Assembly: GCF_001593955.1 (NCBI RefSeq)
Contig: NZ_LTAZ01000017.1
Coordinates: 1-64,000, forward strand
Source of the DNA: Halalkalicoccus paucihalophilus
GTDB taxonomy: Archaea; Halobacteriota; Halobacteria; Halobacteriales; Halalkalicoccaceae
Length of the DNA: 64,000 bases
Reading direction: 5' to 3'
Made by a program: the position numbers and the translations under genes. This document shows positions 44,223 through 53,096 of the stretch, piece after piece. Every line of letters starts with the position of its first letter. Positions within the stretch are counted from its first letter, which is position 1. A model generated the notes under the pieces. That model saw only the letters and a program-made list of their open reading frames with translations, was not told where the DNA came from and did no database searches.

Positions 44223-44286
44223 AGGCATACGATCTAATTGGCGTCCTTCGAAAGCACGAGCAACCGCATCCAACCCTAGTCAACTG

Positions 44287-44332
44287 CCTTGTACAACAAT
44301 CACCGTTTATTGGCTGCCGATGTTGCACAAGG
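44287..44332. repeat. Dispersed inverted repeat, copy 9
   Basis: CCTTGTACAACA and TGTTGCACAAGG; one mismatch (A opposite C), 22 bp between arms. Downstream of the winged-helix gene. Confidence 0.8.
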
Positions 44333-44604
44333 TATGACGCGGCCAATCGCTGTAAGCCAATTGTGTTTCTCAAAGGCCAAACACGGACCTCTACGCTACC
44401 TTTATATCACGCCATATCATAGCACGATTGCTGGCAGAGTATTTGCCATCGCTTGAAATGGTTATCGGCCTTCTGGCCGATTCGTCGTTCGAAAAACGTG
44501 CTTGAGATCTCATCAGCGGAGTCTACGATTCACCGACTGAACAGGTACGACGATCCGTTAGCCCGGCCAAGAGTTTATACCAGAAGGCGGGCCCACAGAG
44601 CGTG

Positions 44605-44964
44605 ATGACCCTGAAACTCGGTGATCGTGTCCGCATCGACATCCCCGACGAACTCGACGCGGTCTCGGGCGAGCTCGACCGACTCCCCGAGCCCGCCGTA
44701 TTGGTCTCGCTGCCACACATTGACAGCAACGAGAACGAGGAGTGGGACTTCTTCGACGAAGAGGACGAGGATCCGGCGTATTCGGACGAGGTCGGCGCGC
44801 CGACCGACGGTTCGTTCGCCCCGCCAGGTCCCGAGCGCCCCACCGCCATCGCGGCGGTCGTCCCGCTCGAGGAGAACGAGGACGACTTCCACATCTCGCG
44901 TCCCGACGACGACCTCCACAACGGAGCGGTCGAGGACGACGATAACAAACACGACGACGATTAA
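44605..44964 (+). CDS. Very acidic protein of unknown function
   Basis: A 119-residue protein from ATG 44605 (a GTG precedes it in frame). It begins MTLKLGDRVRIDIPDELDAV with a short beta-rich start, then is dominated by Asp/Glu (WDFFDEEDEDPAYSDE) and ends in an Asp/His tail. The N-terminus recalls small SH3-like barrels (KLGDRVRI). No partner is evident. High GC compared with the stretch upstream. Confidence 0.65.
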   Translation: MTLKLGDRVRIDIPDELDAVSGELDRLPEPAVLVSLPHIDSNENEEWDFFDEEDEDPAYSDEVGAPTDGSFAPPGPERPTAIAAVVPLEENEDDFHISRPDDDLHNGAVEDDDNKHDDD

Positions 44965-45044
44965 CTCTCCTAGAGCAGCGGCGTTCTGAGAGTTGATTGT
45001 GTCTCTCCGATACGCGTCCCCTCATATTACGGGAGCGATTTCCG

Positions 45045-45527
45045 TTACTCAGTATTCCCAACCCAGCCACCAACAGTCATCACGGCGCCCAGCAGCACCC
45101 AGTCCTTGATGATGTAGACGCCCTCGAACGACGGCCCGTACGGGAAATACGAGAACGTCTGGGCCGGAAACACCGCAAGCGGCAGCATGACGACCGCCGC
45201 ATGGGACGCCAGCAGGATCACTGCGAGCCGGAGCGTCCGCCGGGACAACAGCGCGAGACCGACTGCGACCTCCCAGCCGCCCAGCACCAGCCGGAAGACC
45301 TCGGTTGGCACGAACGGGAACATCTCGGCGACGAGTCCCGCGGTCGGGCTCGTGCCCGTCATCGTCAGCAGGCCGAACCAGACGTAGACGGCCACCAGCG
45401 CGTACCGCAGCATCGTGAGGCTGTGGTCCTTGACGAACGCGAGGAACGTCCGTTCGATCTCCGCGCCGAACTCGGCCATGCTCTGTCGTGTGGTTCGGTT
45501 CAGAGTGTCGTCGGATTTCAGGCTCAT
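45045..45527 (-). CDS. DoxX/DUF417-like membrane protein
   Basis: A 160-residue protein with four hydrophobic segments. It shares with the next gene the pattern LRYALVAVYVWFGLLTMTGT, then P-containing loop, FRLVLGGWEVAVGLALLSRR and GVYIIKDWVLLGA. This is the YkgB/DUF417 (DoxX-like) fold. Its start overlaps the upstream paralogue's stop (ATGA at 45524-45527). Suggested roles for the superfamily include redox or quinone-linked functions; nothing specific here. Confidence 0.8.
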   Translation of the reverse strand: MSLKSDDTLNRTTRQSMAEFGAEIERTFLAFVKDHSLTMLRYALVAVYVWFGLLTMTGTSPTAGLVAEMFPFVPTEVFRLVLGGWEVAVGLALLSRRTLRLAVILLASHAAVVMLPLAVFPAQTFSYFPYGPSFEGVYIIKDWVLLGAVMTVGGWVGNTE

Positions 45528-46024
45528 TGGTCGTCCTCCAGATCGACTTTGGCTAACACGACGAGACCGCTACTCAACAGCACCCAGTTTTTGATGATGT
45601 ACGCCCCGATCGCCGTTGGGACGAACGGGAACTGCGAGAACGTCATCCCGGGTGCGCTGAACAGCGGGATCATCGTCCCGAGCATCTGGAACACCATCAG
45701 GTAGACGGCGAACCTGATCGTTCGTTTGAAGAGGAGGCCGACGCCGACGGCGGCCTCCCACCAGCCGAGAACCGGGAAGAAGATATCGAACGGGAGGAAG
45801 AAAATCCCCGTCTCGACGACCGGGTTGGCGGGGCTCACACCGAAGGGCTTGACGATGCCGAACCAGAAGAACACCATCGCGAGTGCGTATCTGAGGAACG
45901 TGACACCGTGGGCTGCGAGCCACGACTCCAGTGCTCGATCCATGTCCTGGAGTTTGTTCTGTATTGATGCAGCGAACGGAATCTCGGCGTCCGTCGGTTG
46001 ATCGCTCTTCACATCTGCGCTCAT
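45524..46024 (-). CDS. DoxX/DUF417-like membrane protein, tandem paralogue
   Basis: A 166-residue protein from ATG 46024 (the upstream frame extends but adds unlike sequence). Four hydrophobic segments: FLRYALAMVFFWFGIVKPFG, FFPVLGWWEAAVGVGLLFKR, and GAYIIKNWVLLSSGLVVLAK at the end. The conserved W-G-I-x-K motif and the ending IIKNWVLL are shared with its neighbour, so they arose by tandem duplication. Translationally coupled pair; possibly a heteromer. Confidence 0.8.
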   Translation of the reverse strand: MSADVKSDQPTDAEIPFAASIQNKLQDMDRALESWLAAHGVTFLRYALAMVFFWFGIVKPFGVSPANPVVETGIFFLPFDIFFPVLGWWEAAVGVGLLFKRTIRFAVYLMVFQMLGTMIPLFSAPGMTFSQFPFVPTAIGAYIIKNWVLLSSGLVVLAKVDLEDDQ

Positions 46025-46202
46025 GGTCAGGTGTAACTCGAGCGACGGAGACTGATAAACGGCCATCTGGATTCTTCCCCTACATACCACCTCAAATGTA
46101 CCTCATATAGGAAAGAAATCGACCGATGGGAGGCCTCTCTGGGAGCTGATTTCACAACATGTTGTATAGCAAATAGAAGATCTGAATGATCTCGAGGGTG
46201 CA

Positions 46203-46421
46203 TTGGAACAAATCGAAGCCCGCGTGTATGTCCTTTCGTTCGAAGAAGATATGGTGTTCACACTCGAGGATAACCGTCTCGAAGAGGAGATGATTCCCGA
46301 TAGCGAGCTGCGACTGATCCCGACGCCATGGAGACACTTCGGGATGTTTGGGTTCCGTCCAGAAGATAAAGAATTCATTGACACCGCGATCGGTGAGCTC
46401 CTCGATGAATCAGTAGCCTAA
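46203..46421 (+). CDS. Small unknown protein, start uncertain
   Basis: A 72-residue frame (YVLSFEEDMVFTLEDNRLEE, TPWRHFGMFGFRPEDKEFID). Translation could begin at TTG 46203 or at an upstream non-ATG codon; there is an in-frame TAG further upstream, at about 46171. No family recognised. It may be the 3' end of a larger lost gene. Confidence 0.45.
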   Translation: MEQIEARVYVLSFEEDMVFTLEDNRLEEEMIPDSELRLIPTPWRHFGMFGFRPEDKEFIDTAIGELLDESVA

Positions 46422-46469
46422 GTGAGTTCAAAGAACAGCAACCCAATTCAATTTTTCACCGCCTGACCA

Positions 46470-46510
46470 TTCCTCCCGCGCGTAAAGTCGCGGGTTTCCG
46501 CGCTGTGGTA
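46470..46510. other. GC-rich stem-loop of IS200/IS605-end type
   Basis: TCCTCCCGCGCGTAAAGTCG and the following CGGGTTTCCGCGC form a GC-rich hairpin like the end sequences of haloarchaeal TnpB elements. A related text (GACATCCTCCCACGCCTGAA) is at 48245-48264. No transposase is nearby. Assigned from memory of the pattern. Confidence 0.35.
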
Positions 46511-46613
46511 TCTATGATTTTCCTGCTCAGTAGGTCAAATTTCCATAAATGTATCATAATATACCAGATGAATTGACCCATACTTTTTACTACCCTGTTC
46601 TCTCTGTTGAGAT

Positions 46614-48128
46614 ATGTCCCAATCAAATAGACATAGAACAACCACGAATCGACGGCGCTTTCTTCAGCTACTTGGCGGGGCGGGCGCTGGGTCGGTATTA
46701 GTCGGCCAGGATGCCGCTGCAATCAATACATTGACTGACCCAATCGACGATGGACTCGATACAACGACCGAGAGCCTCCAGGAGACACTCATCGTCTTTG
46801 AGAACAACGCTGACATCAAGGTACTCGATACGTTCAATCTCACGGACGGGTACTACGGGTTCGATGTTCTCCCGATCGCGTTTACCCGCTTGACTGGCCC
46901 CGAGATTACGACCGTTGCAGAGCTTGACCCAGTCATAAAGATTGCACCGAATCGCGAACTCGAGTATTTTAACGATGAGTCAAGAGCAACCAGTCAAGTA
47001 AGCGAAGTACAGGCTGGTGACGGAGTAGACGGATACACCGGCGAAAACGTCCATAGTGTCGTAATCGACTCAGGGATCGACGGTGCTCACCCCGATCTAC
47101 ATGAAAACCTTATTTCAAACTGGCGTTGGGTCGGTGATCCCCTTTCAGATGACGGTGAAAGCACTCTCTGGATTGATGCCGGCGAAGCGAATACCGACGA
47201 TAATGGACATGGAACACACTGTTCAGGTACCGTCTGTGGCGACGGGGCTAAATCTGACGGTGAGTTCCGAGGAATGGCTCCTGATGCCAGTCTCACGGTC
47301 TATGCGGCTGGACTTGGACTGTTTCTTTTGAAGGTCGTCGCAGCCTACGACCATATGATCGCGCGGAAGCATGAGGGCAAAACGACTGTTCAGGTCGTTT
47401 CGAATTCCTATGGCGCAAGTGAGTCAGCCGACTTTGATCCGGATGATCCAGGGAACGTCGCCACCTGGTACGCGTACGAAGCAGGAATTCTCCCCGTCTT
47501 TTCAGCGGGCAACGACGGTCCGGGGCTAAACACACTCAACTACTTCGTCCGGGCACCACATGTTCTGGGTGTCGCCGCAAACCACACTGATTACAGCGTA
47601 GGTGAGTTCTCATCGCGTGGTCGGTCTAAATCATACGATGGGGCGACTAACTACGACCGTGGAGAAGCTTTCGAGAATCTTGCCGCTTACTACAGTGGTG
47701 AGGATCCCGAGGGCCCAGTAGGTATCTACCGCAACGGAATCGGTGCAAAGGGCGCTGACGTACTGAGTACACTCAATCCGGCCCATCCATTGCAGGCAAC
47801 CGGTGATGACACGGAAACGTTCTATGGATTACTCTCTGGGACGAGCATGTCGTGTCCGGCCATCGCAGGCTGTGCGGTACTGTTTATCAATGCATTTCAT
47901 GAGACACACGGTTCAGATCCCGCTCCCATTGATGTTCTCAACACCCTTGAGAGCGAAGCCGAGCTCGGACTCATCGATGATGTCGATACCCCCGAAGGTG
48001 CAGCGGTTTACTCGGCGGAGAACATAGGAACAGGATTCATCAACGCGCTCGAAGCGGTTAAACGAGCAGAAGATAGTCAAATCGCACAGTTCGATGAAGT
48101 GCACGTTGCGGAGAGTAAAGGCGAATAA
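46614..48128 (+). CDS. Exported subtilisin-like serine protease (halolysin type)
   Basis: A 504-residue protein. Tat signal NRRRFLQLLGGAGAGSVLVG, an inhibitor-like propeptide of about 90 residues, then a subtilase domain with Asp152 (VVIDSGIDGAHPDL), His about 200 (NGHGTHCSGTV) and Ser about 410 (SGTSMSCPAIAG). No C-terminal extension is seen; the protein ends after GFINALEAVKRAEDSQ. Members digest extracellular proteins and fold before Tat export. A TATA-like ACTTTTTACTACC lies about 30 bp before the start. Confidence 0.93.
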   Translation: MSQSNRHRTTTNRRRFLQLLGGAGAGSVLVGQDAAAINTLTDPIDDGLDTTTESLQETLIVFENNADIKVLDTFNLTDGYYGFDVLPIAFTRLTGPEITTVAELDPVIKIAPNRELEYFNDESRATSQVSEVQAGDGVDGYTGENVHSVVIDSGIDGAHPDLHENLISNWRWVGDPLSDDGESTLWIDAGEANTDDNGHGTHCSGTVCGDGAKSDGEFRGMAPDASLTVYAAGLGLFLLKVVAAYDHMIARKHEGKTTVQVVSNSYGASESADFDPDDPGNVATWYAYEAGILPVFSAGNDGPGLNTLNYFVRAPHVLGVAANHTDYSVGEFSSRGRSKSYDGATNYDRGEAFENLAAYYSGEDPEGPVGIYRNGIGAKGADVLSTLNPAHPLQATGDDTETFYGLLSGTSMSCPAIAGCAVLFINAFHETHGSDPAPIDVLNTLESEAELGLIDDVDTPEGAAVYSAENIGTGFINALEAVKRAEDSQIAQFDEVHVAESKGE

Positions 48129-48137
48129 CCTTCAAGA

Positions 48138-48211
48138 TCAAGATCGAATTTAACGAACAGTACGAATTCACCAACAAGGGCTACGAGCTCTTGCTTAGCG
48201 AAGTTGAATAG
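48138..48211 (+). pseudogene. C-terminal fragment of a PadR regulator
   Basis: KIEFNEQYEFTNKGYELLLS, EVE matches the wing and last helix of the PadR proteins encoded at 33913 and 48604 (RTNQYKLTDEGYALLLGEL). It starts ten bases after the protease stop codon with no start of its own. A decayed PadR copy. Confidence 0.6.
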
Positions 48212-48603
48212 TAACTGGCGAAACTCAGACCGGACGATAAGTGGATGACATCCTCCCACGCCTGAAGATGCGAGCCCCCCACGCCCACCAACGGGCGGTT
48301 CATTGGGATATGTATGATTTCGAGTCCGACAAACCCGTGGAGGTGCCATGCCGCCGGTACTCCTATCACGCTCGTGACTCGGAGTTACGTGGTTGTTTTC
48401 TGTCAGTCCGTGTCCCCGAGGGCTTACGAAGTAACGCTCGCGAGGTACCTCCGTGAACAAAACTGGTGAACACACTGTGACTTATCTATCTACCCCAGAA
48501 CCGGCCGCTCATCAGTTATGCGCGCGTTTCGTCGCCAATCTATCTATCTTAAATGCGGTCAATTCCCAAGCAGTTATTGAGGACAACAGTCTTCCTCGAA
48601 GAG

Positions 48604-48957
48604 ATGTCAGAGGCACAATCGACAGCAGCCGGAGAGGAGCGTACCGCATCCGAGTTGACCGCCTTCCAGCAGAACATTCTCACCGTCCTTGCTGAGGAAC
48701 CCCAGTACGGGCTGGCGATCAAACGCGAGCTCGAAGACTACTACGACAGCGAGATCAATCACGGCCGGCTCTACCCCAACCTCGATGACCTCGTTCAACA
48801 GGGGTTCGTCGCGAAAAGCGAACTCGATAAGCGCACGAACCAGTACAAACTGACCGATGAGGGCTATGCCCTCCTCCTCGGAGAGCTTGACTGGCGCTTC
48901 TCGAAGCTCGTCACTAACGACGATCGCGCGAGTGATATCGAAGCGCTCGTTGAGTAG
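48604..48957 (+). CDS. PadR-family transcriptional regulator
   Basis: A 117-residue protein from ATG 48604 (a longer in-frame extension to 48553 is unlike its paralogues). Winged helix: LTAFQQNILTVLAEEPQYGL, AIKRELEDYYDSEINHGRLY, PNLDDLVQQGFVAKSELDKR, and wing TNQYKLTDEGYALL. It stands alone on the plus strand and is followed by a close relative. Upstream DNA at 48545-48555 (ATCTTAAATG) could be its promoter. Confidence 0.9.
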   Translation: MSEAQSTAAGEERTASELTAFQQNILTVLAEEPQYGLAIKRELEDYYDSEINHGRLYPNLDDLVQQGFVAKSELDKRTNQYKLTDEGYALLLGELDWRFSKLVTNDDRASDIEALVE

Positions 48958-49115
48958 TCTACTTACGAGCAAACTAGATAGGGTAGCACCGCTGTTCGGA
49001 TAGAGAAGTGTCGTCGCTATTTTCGTTGGCGTGGGTCGATCTGAGTGTTAAATCAGACACTCTCGTGGTGTATACCATGCAATAAGTTGACAAGGCTAGT
49101 AGACAATACGAAGAT

Positions 49116-49406
49116 ATGTACGATCTCACCGGCTTCCAGCGAGATTTGCTCTACGTCATCGGAGGATTAGACGATCCACATGGCCTCGCACTCAAAGACG
49201 AACTCGAGGGATACTACGACACAGAGATTCATCACGGCCGACTGTATCCAAACCTCGACACGCTCGTCAACAAGGGTCTCGTCGAGAAATCACAGATGGA
49301 TCGCCGGACGAATCTCTACACACTCACGGCGCGTGGCCAGCGAGAGCTCGACGCACGTCGGGAGTGGGAACAACAGTACCTCCGTGATACGCTGAAAGCA
49401 GCCTAA
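49116..49406 (+). CDS. PadR-family transcriptional regulator
   Basis: A 96-residue protein: LTGFQRDLLYVIGGLDDPHG, LALKDELEGYYDTEIHHGRL, YPNLDTLVNKGLVEKSQMDR, and TNLYTLTARGQRELDARREW. It is nearer to the protein encoded at 33913-34281 than to its neighbour at 48604. It has no acidic tail. The two local PadR genes and the fragment at 48138 suggest repeated duplication or acquisition. Confidence 0.9.
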   Translation: MYDLTGFQRDLLYVIGGLDDPHGLALKDELEGYYDTEIHHGRLYPNLDTLVNKGLVEKSQMDRRTNLYTLTARGQRELDARREWEQQYLRDTLKAA

Positions 49407-49431
49407 CCACAGGCTATCAGTTCGAGGGGCG

Positions 49432-49788
49432 CTACCCGGTCGCAGACTCTCTCTCGTCGGTGACGATCACTGCAAGCTGGTCTACCCGCGTCTGATCGTA
49501 CGCGGTGAGGTCGTATCGATTCCGATTGCTCCGATGCATGTGGACCCGTAGAATTCCGAGATCGGCAATCGTCCTCAGGAGTTGGCCCAGAGTCTGTGGA
49601 GAGAACGGCGGGTCGTCCCACGTTGAATACAGCTGTTTAGCCGAGGCGTAGTTTCGCGTCGACTGTTCGAGTGTCTGTCTGAGGGCTGTTAGATAGCGCT
49701 CAAGCAGGCCGTAGCGCCGAAGAGTGGCAACACGAAGCGTCTGCAGTTGCTCAGTGAGGGAAGTGTCTGCAGACTGATCCAGCGACAT
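49432..49788 (-). CDS. Putative winged-helix regulator
   Basis: A 118-residue protein from ATG 49788 (MSLDQSADTSLTEQLQTL; the longer frame adds an atypical leader). The C-terminal half has the wing-like strand RNRYDLTAYDQ after SPQTLGQLLRTIADLGILRV, a reasonable winged helix. No family recognised with confidence. It is divergent from the TRAM gene, 112 bp away, and convergent with the PadR gene. Confidence 0.6.
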   Translation of the reverse strand: MSLDQSADTSLTEQLQTLRVATLRRYGLLERYLTALRQTLEQSTRNYASAKQLYSTWDDPPFSPQTLGQLLRTIADLGILRVHMHRSNRNRYDLTAYDQTRVDQLAVIVTDERESATG

Positions 49789-49900
49789 CGTATAGAATGA
49801 AATAGTGGAAGCACACAGCAAAGAATACGCTGTAGCAGACATATTTGCCGAGATAAGTTCCGTGGAACTACGTGTCGTCGCCTACAGAGGGTAACTATCA

Positions 49901-50332
49901 ATGGTTTCGATTCCAGACCGGCTGCAAGCACTGATCACATGTCGGGCGACTGAGACAGAGGGACGACTGCAGATCGAGATTCCCCGTGAGTTGGTCGATC
50001 ACGCGGCGGTCGATCCAGGAACAGTCTATCAGGTCGCCGTGCTTCCGGCTGCGACCGAGAATGCAACAGACGACGATCGCGACACAGCGTCATCCTTCAA
50101 CGCGTCAGCGTCTTCGTCGACGCCGGATCAGTCGGAACCGCCGGTCGAAGAAGGCGAGATTCGAACGGTGACGATCGATACGCTCGGTGATCAAGGAGAT
50201 GGGATTACCCGTGTTGAACGGGGATTCGTCGTGATTGTCGAGGACGCTAAACGTGACGAGGAGGTCACGGTCGAGATCGACACCGTCCAGTCGAACGTCG
50301 CGTTTGCGAGCATCATCGAGCGGCGAGAGTAG
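49901..50332 (+). CDS. TRAM-domain protein
   Basis: A 143-residue protein. Residues 1-50 are a short leader ending LVDHAAVDPGTVYQVAVLPA, followed by a low-complexity Asp/Ser linker. Residues 85-143 are the TRAM beta-barrel: VTIDTLGDQGDGITRVERGF, VVIVEDAKRDEEVTVEIDTV and FASIIERR. Haloarchaeal stand-alone TRAM proteins bind RNA and act as RNA chaperones in stress. The N-terminal segment is longer than in most such proteins. Confidence 0.9.
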   Translation: MVSIPDRLQALITCRATETEGRLQIEIPRELVDHAAVDPGTVYQVAVLPAATENATDDDRDTASSFNASASSSTPDQSEPPVEEGEIRTVTIDTLGDQGDGITRVERGFVVIVEDAKRDEEVTVEIDTVQSNVAFASIIERRE

Positions 50333-50401
50333 CGCCACATCGTCGAGTACCTCTCGCTTGGAATGTATCGTCTACGAGAACACGACCGACTAGGAGAGCG
50401 C

Positions 50402-50713
50402 TCAGCGGCGCTCCCAGTCGACACGCACAGTAGCCGCAAGCTCGTCGATCAATGGTTCGGTGAGCGTTACTGGATCGGGGTCATCAGTAGTAGCGTGCTT
50501 GGACGAAACATCAAAGACGTCGACGGTAATGAGTTGAGTCTCGGCTAAGCTCCCGTCGTCGACTTCGAGATCGAAGATAGTGTGGCTATAGATCACGATC
50601 GTGCGCTCGTCCGAGACCTCCAAATGTTCGATTCCGGCCTGTTCGAACGCTACGAGAAGGTCAACGAGCTCTGTAAATCGATACTGGACTGGTGACCACT
50701 CCTCGTCATTCAT
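50402..50713 (-). CDS. Unknown protein, paralogue of 55070 gene
   Basis: A 103-residue protein with GIEHLEVSDERTIVIYSHTI, FDLEV and PLIDELAATVRVDWERR. The paralogue at 55070-55315 shares GIEHLEVSxERTIVIYSxTI and lacks the first 25 residues. Mixed alpha/beta with an acidic loop; no known domain. Their presence near both the TRAM/PadR region and the SMC gene suggests a plasmid-specific family. Confidence 0.65.
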   Translation of the reverse strand: MNDEEWSPVQYRFTELVDLLVAFEQAGIEHLEVSDERTIVIYSHTIFDLEVDDGSLAETQLITVDVFDVSSKHATTDDPDPVTLTEPLIDELAATVRVDWERR

Positions 50714-50948
50714 ATCACCGAAAGATCAGCAGCCATTCGTATAGAGTATTGTGGCTGAGAGATCGCCACTGCAGAGAGAATCACGAGTAGGGAAAGGATC
50801 CAAGCTAGAGATACTACCGGATGCTTGAGAGTGGATGACCATAACATCGCTCTCGGGGGCCACCAACCTCACTAGATCACGAGATCAAACAGGGACGTGT
50901 TCCCCAACCAGATGGGTGACTTCCCTCGGAGTAGGTGTGGAGACCGGA

Positions 50949-51751
50949 CTACTCCACCCGACTGACTGTTTCGCTATTTTGGCGTACCCGATCGAATTCC
51001 TCAAGATACGCGACCCTATCTCGGACCACATCAATGTCCATTCCGAGGTCGGCGGCCAGTTCATCGACAGTCATTGGTTCGTCGAGTACCTGGAGGACCT
51101 CGAGCCCGCGGTAGTATCGGTTCGTCAGCTCTTGAACGTAGTCCTCGATCGGCGTGGTTACTCCGTACTGCTCCTCAAGCTCAACTAAAGCCTCGTTCGC
51201 GAATGTGGTGAACTGATCGCCGCCGAGCCGGTCGATCTGTGTTTCGAGTTCATCTCGGACGACGTCGTAGTCGAGGCCAGCCTGCACGAGCATGTTCATA
51301 TCCTCGATGTCGTCATCGCGCCCCGCGATCATTTTGAACAGGAAGATATCCACGTTGCTGACCAGCTGGACCGTCAATCGGTCCGTATCGAGAACGGCTC
51401 GCTCCGTTCGCGCATTCCCTCGGTCAGCACGAGTTTGTTCGCTACCTGCTGGTTGAAAATGTCGAGGCGACACCCATCGTCGTTCTCAACACAGCTCGTC
51501 GCCCCCAGCGCCCGGTAATCGGCGTCCAGTGATTGCACCTCCGTATACTCGAGGTCCATTAGGACGGCCCATAGCTGGCCGTACGCATCCCCGTCGGCGA
51601 CGACGAGGTCGATATCCTTCGTCGCACCCTTGAGGTCGCGCAGCGACATCGCCCCGTCGCCGATCAAATAGACCGTAAGCGGGTCAGACAGCCCATCCGC
51701 GATTCGCTGGAACTCGTTCTCGATGTATTCGCGTCCGAATGTTGGTCTCAT
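50949..51751 (-). pseudogene. Nucleotidyltransferase-fold protein (DUF6036-like), frameshifted
   Basis: From ATG 51751 the frame gives VYLIGDGAMSLRDLKGATKD and IDLVVADGD, the G-G/S-x-D-x-D core of the nucleotidyltransferase fold, then LEYTEVQSLDADYRALGATS. At about 51385 the frame is lost at RERSEPFS; another frame carries on LDTDRLTVQLVSNVDIFLFK, MIAGRDDDIEDMNMLVQAGL, DYDVV to 50949. It overlaps the upstream regulator gene by ATGA. In intact pairs such proteins act as AbiEii-like toxins or as DNA-linked modifiers. A one-base deletion is the simplest explanation. Confidence 0.75.
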
Positions 51752-52674
51752 TTGGGTAGTCGCACCTCGTAGTCAGCCGCCAGCTCCTGGAACTCGTCCC
51801 ACTCGGGGAGGCGATCGTCATCGACCGCTCCCTGCGTCTCGAGGTACCGAAGCAGAGCATCGATTTCGTCTTCGAGGCCGTATTTCGCCGCTCGCTCTTG
51901 AAGGTCGCTCTCGTCGACCTCGACGTGGCTGAGCAGCAGGAGACAGTACGAGCGGTGGCGAGTGTCGTCGTCGATCAGCAACGTGTGACAGCAGAGCTCC
52001 GCCGGCGAGACTGTTTCCACATCCTCAGAGTAGAGGTAGTAGCGGTCGCGGGTCAGCAGAAACAGGAGATCGAACGCCGCGAACCGAGCGAGACCGGTTT
52101 CGTGGAACTGGTCCGCCTCGATCTCCGTCTCGGTCTGGGCGAGAAATTCGTCGTGGTCCTCCCAGAGAATCGTCCCGTTCGGAGCGACCGCTTCGAGGCG
52201 CTGTCGGTGGAGATGGTGCGCCAGTTCGCGTGCGAACTCGTATAGTCGGTCGAAGTCGCCGTTGAAATCGTAGTATCCGTCGTCTGTGCCGACAAGTCCA
52301 CGGTCGCGAAGTCGCTTGAAGACTCGGTTAACGGTGTTGCGGTAGTTGTCGCTCCGGTCGGCGACGTCGGCGACGGTTCGTGGCTGGTCGAGGTAATACA
52401 GCACTTCGATGGCCTTGCCCGTCAACAGCGTGGGGAAGCCGATGTGGGAGTGCTGGCGGACGAGGTCCTGGTAAACTTCGACGGCCCGAGCATCAGAGGG
52501 AACGACCCGCTTCCGACGACCGTCACGTTGCGTATAGACCAAGCCTTTCTCGACCAACTCAGTGATGGCACGCGAGAGATAACTCTCACTGTAGTCGAGC
52601 TTTGTCGCGAGCTCGGAGATCGTGTCGCCACGTTCGACAGCAGCGAGGACCTTCAGTTCGATACTTCGCAGCAC
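51748..52674 (-). CDS. MarR/ArsR-like winged-helix regulator paired with nucleotidyltransferase
   Basis: A 308-residue protein. Two winged helices are visible: LRSIELKVLAAVERGDTISE with ESYLSRAITELVEKGLVYTQ, and LLTGKAIEVLYYLDQPRTVA with NYRNTVNRVFKRLRDRGLVG. The rest is an alpha-rich sensor-like domain. TATATACATG lies about 25-30 bp before GTG 52674, which fits a leaderless start there; longer frames upstream run across the promoter. It overlaps the nucleotidyltransferase gene, an AbiEi/AbiEii-like arrangement, so it is probably its antitoxin and repressor. Confidence 0.8.
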   Translation of the reverse strand: MLRSIELKVLAAVERGDTISELATKLDYSESYLSRAITELVEKGLVYTQRDGRRKRVVPSDARAVEVYQDLVRQHSHIGFPTLLTGKAIEVLYYLDQPRTVADVADRSDNYRNTVNRVFKRLRDRGLVGTDDGYYDFNGDFDRLYEFARELAHHLHRQRLEAVAPNGTILWEDHDEFLAQTETEIEADQFHETGLARFAAFDLLFLLTRDRYYLYSEDVETVSPAELCCHTLLIDDDTRHRSYCLLLLSHVEVDESDLQERAAKYGLEDEIDALLRYLETQGAVDDDRLPEWDEFQELAADYEVRLPK

Positions 52675-53096
52675 GGTGTAACATAATAGGAACATGTATA
52701 TAAATGAGTTTCGAGTAGTGTTACAACCAGTGGGAGGATCTGACAGAACGCTCAGTACTATCTTAACTACCAAAACTATGTTTTTGACGTTCTCTGTTGG
52801 TTAAATACTATTTCCATATTTTATATTGTTTCAGAAAATTCATAACGATAGTGGCGTACTAATACGAGAATGGAAGAGTGTCGTGGAAAACGGTTTCTCA
52901 CGTCAGAAGCGATCAACGGGCATCAATCGATGTGTCCAGAAAATCCCGATCGCGTTGTTCCTGACGAGTGGTATCCATCATCCCATGGACGATGGGGCGA
53001 TAATACAGACTCCTCAGAGGCCTAATCAGCCTCTCGGAGCTGCTGATGGCGTATCTGAATGCTTATTGAGGACACCGTCCTAAAACGGACCACACA
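52675..53096. other. Promoter-containing spacer between divergent genes
   Basis: Contains the TATA box for the regulator gene (52697-52706) and an AT-rich tract at 52800-52850 (TAAATACTATTTCCATATTTTA). No ORF with coding character apart from short open frames. Confidence 0.5.
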
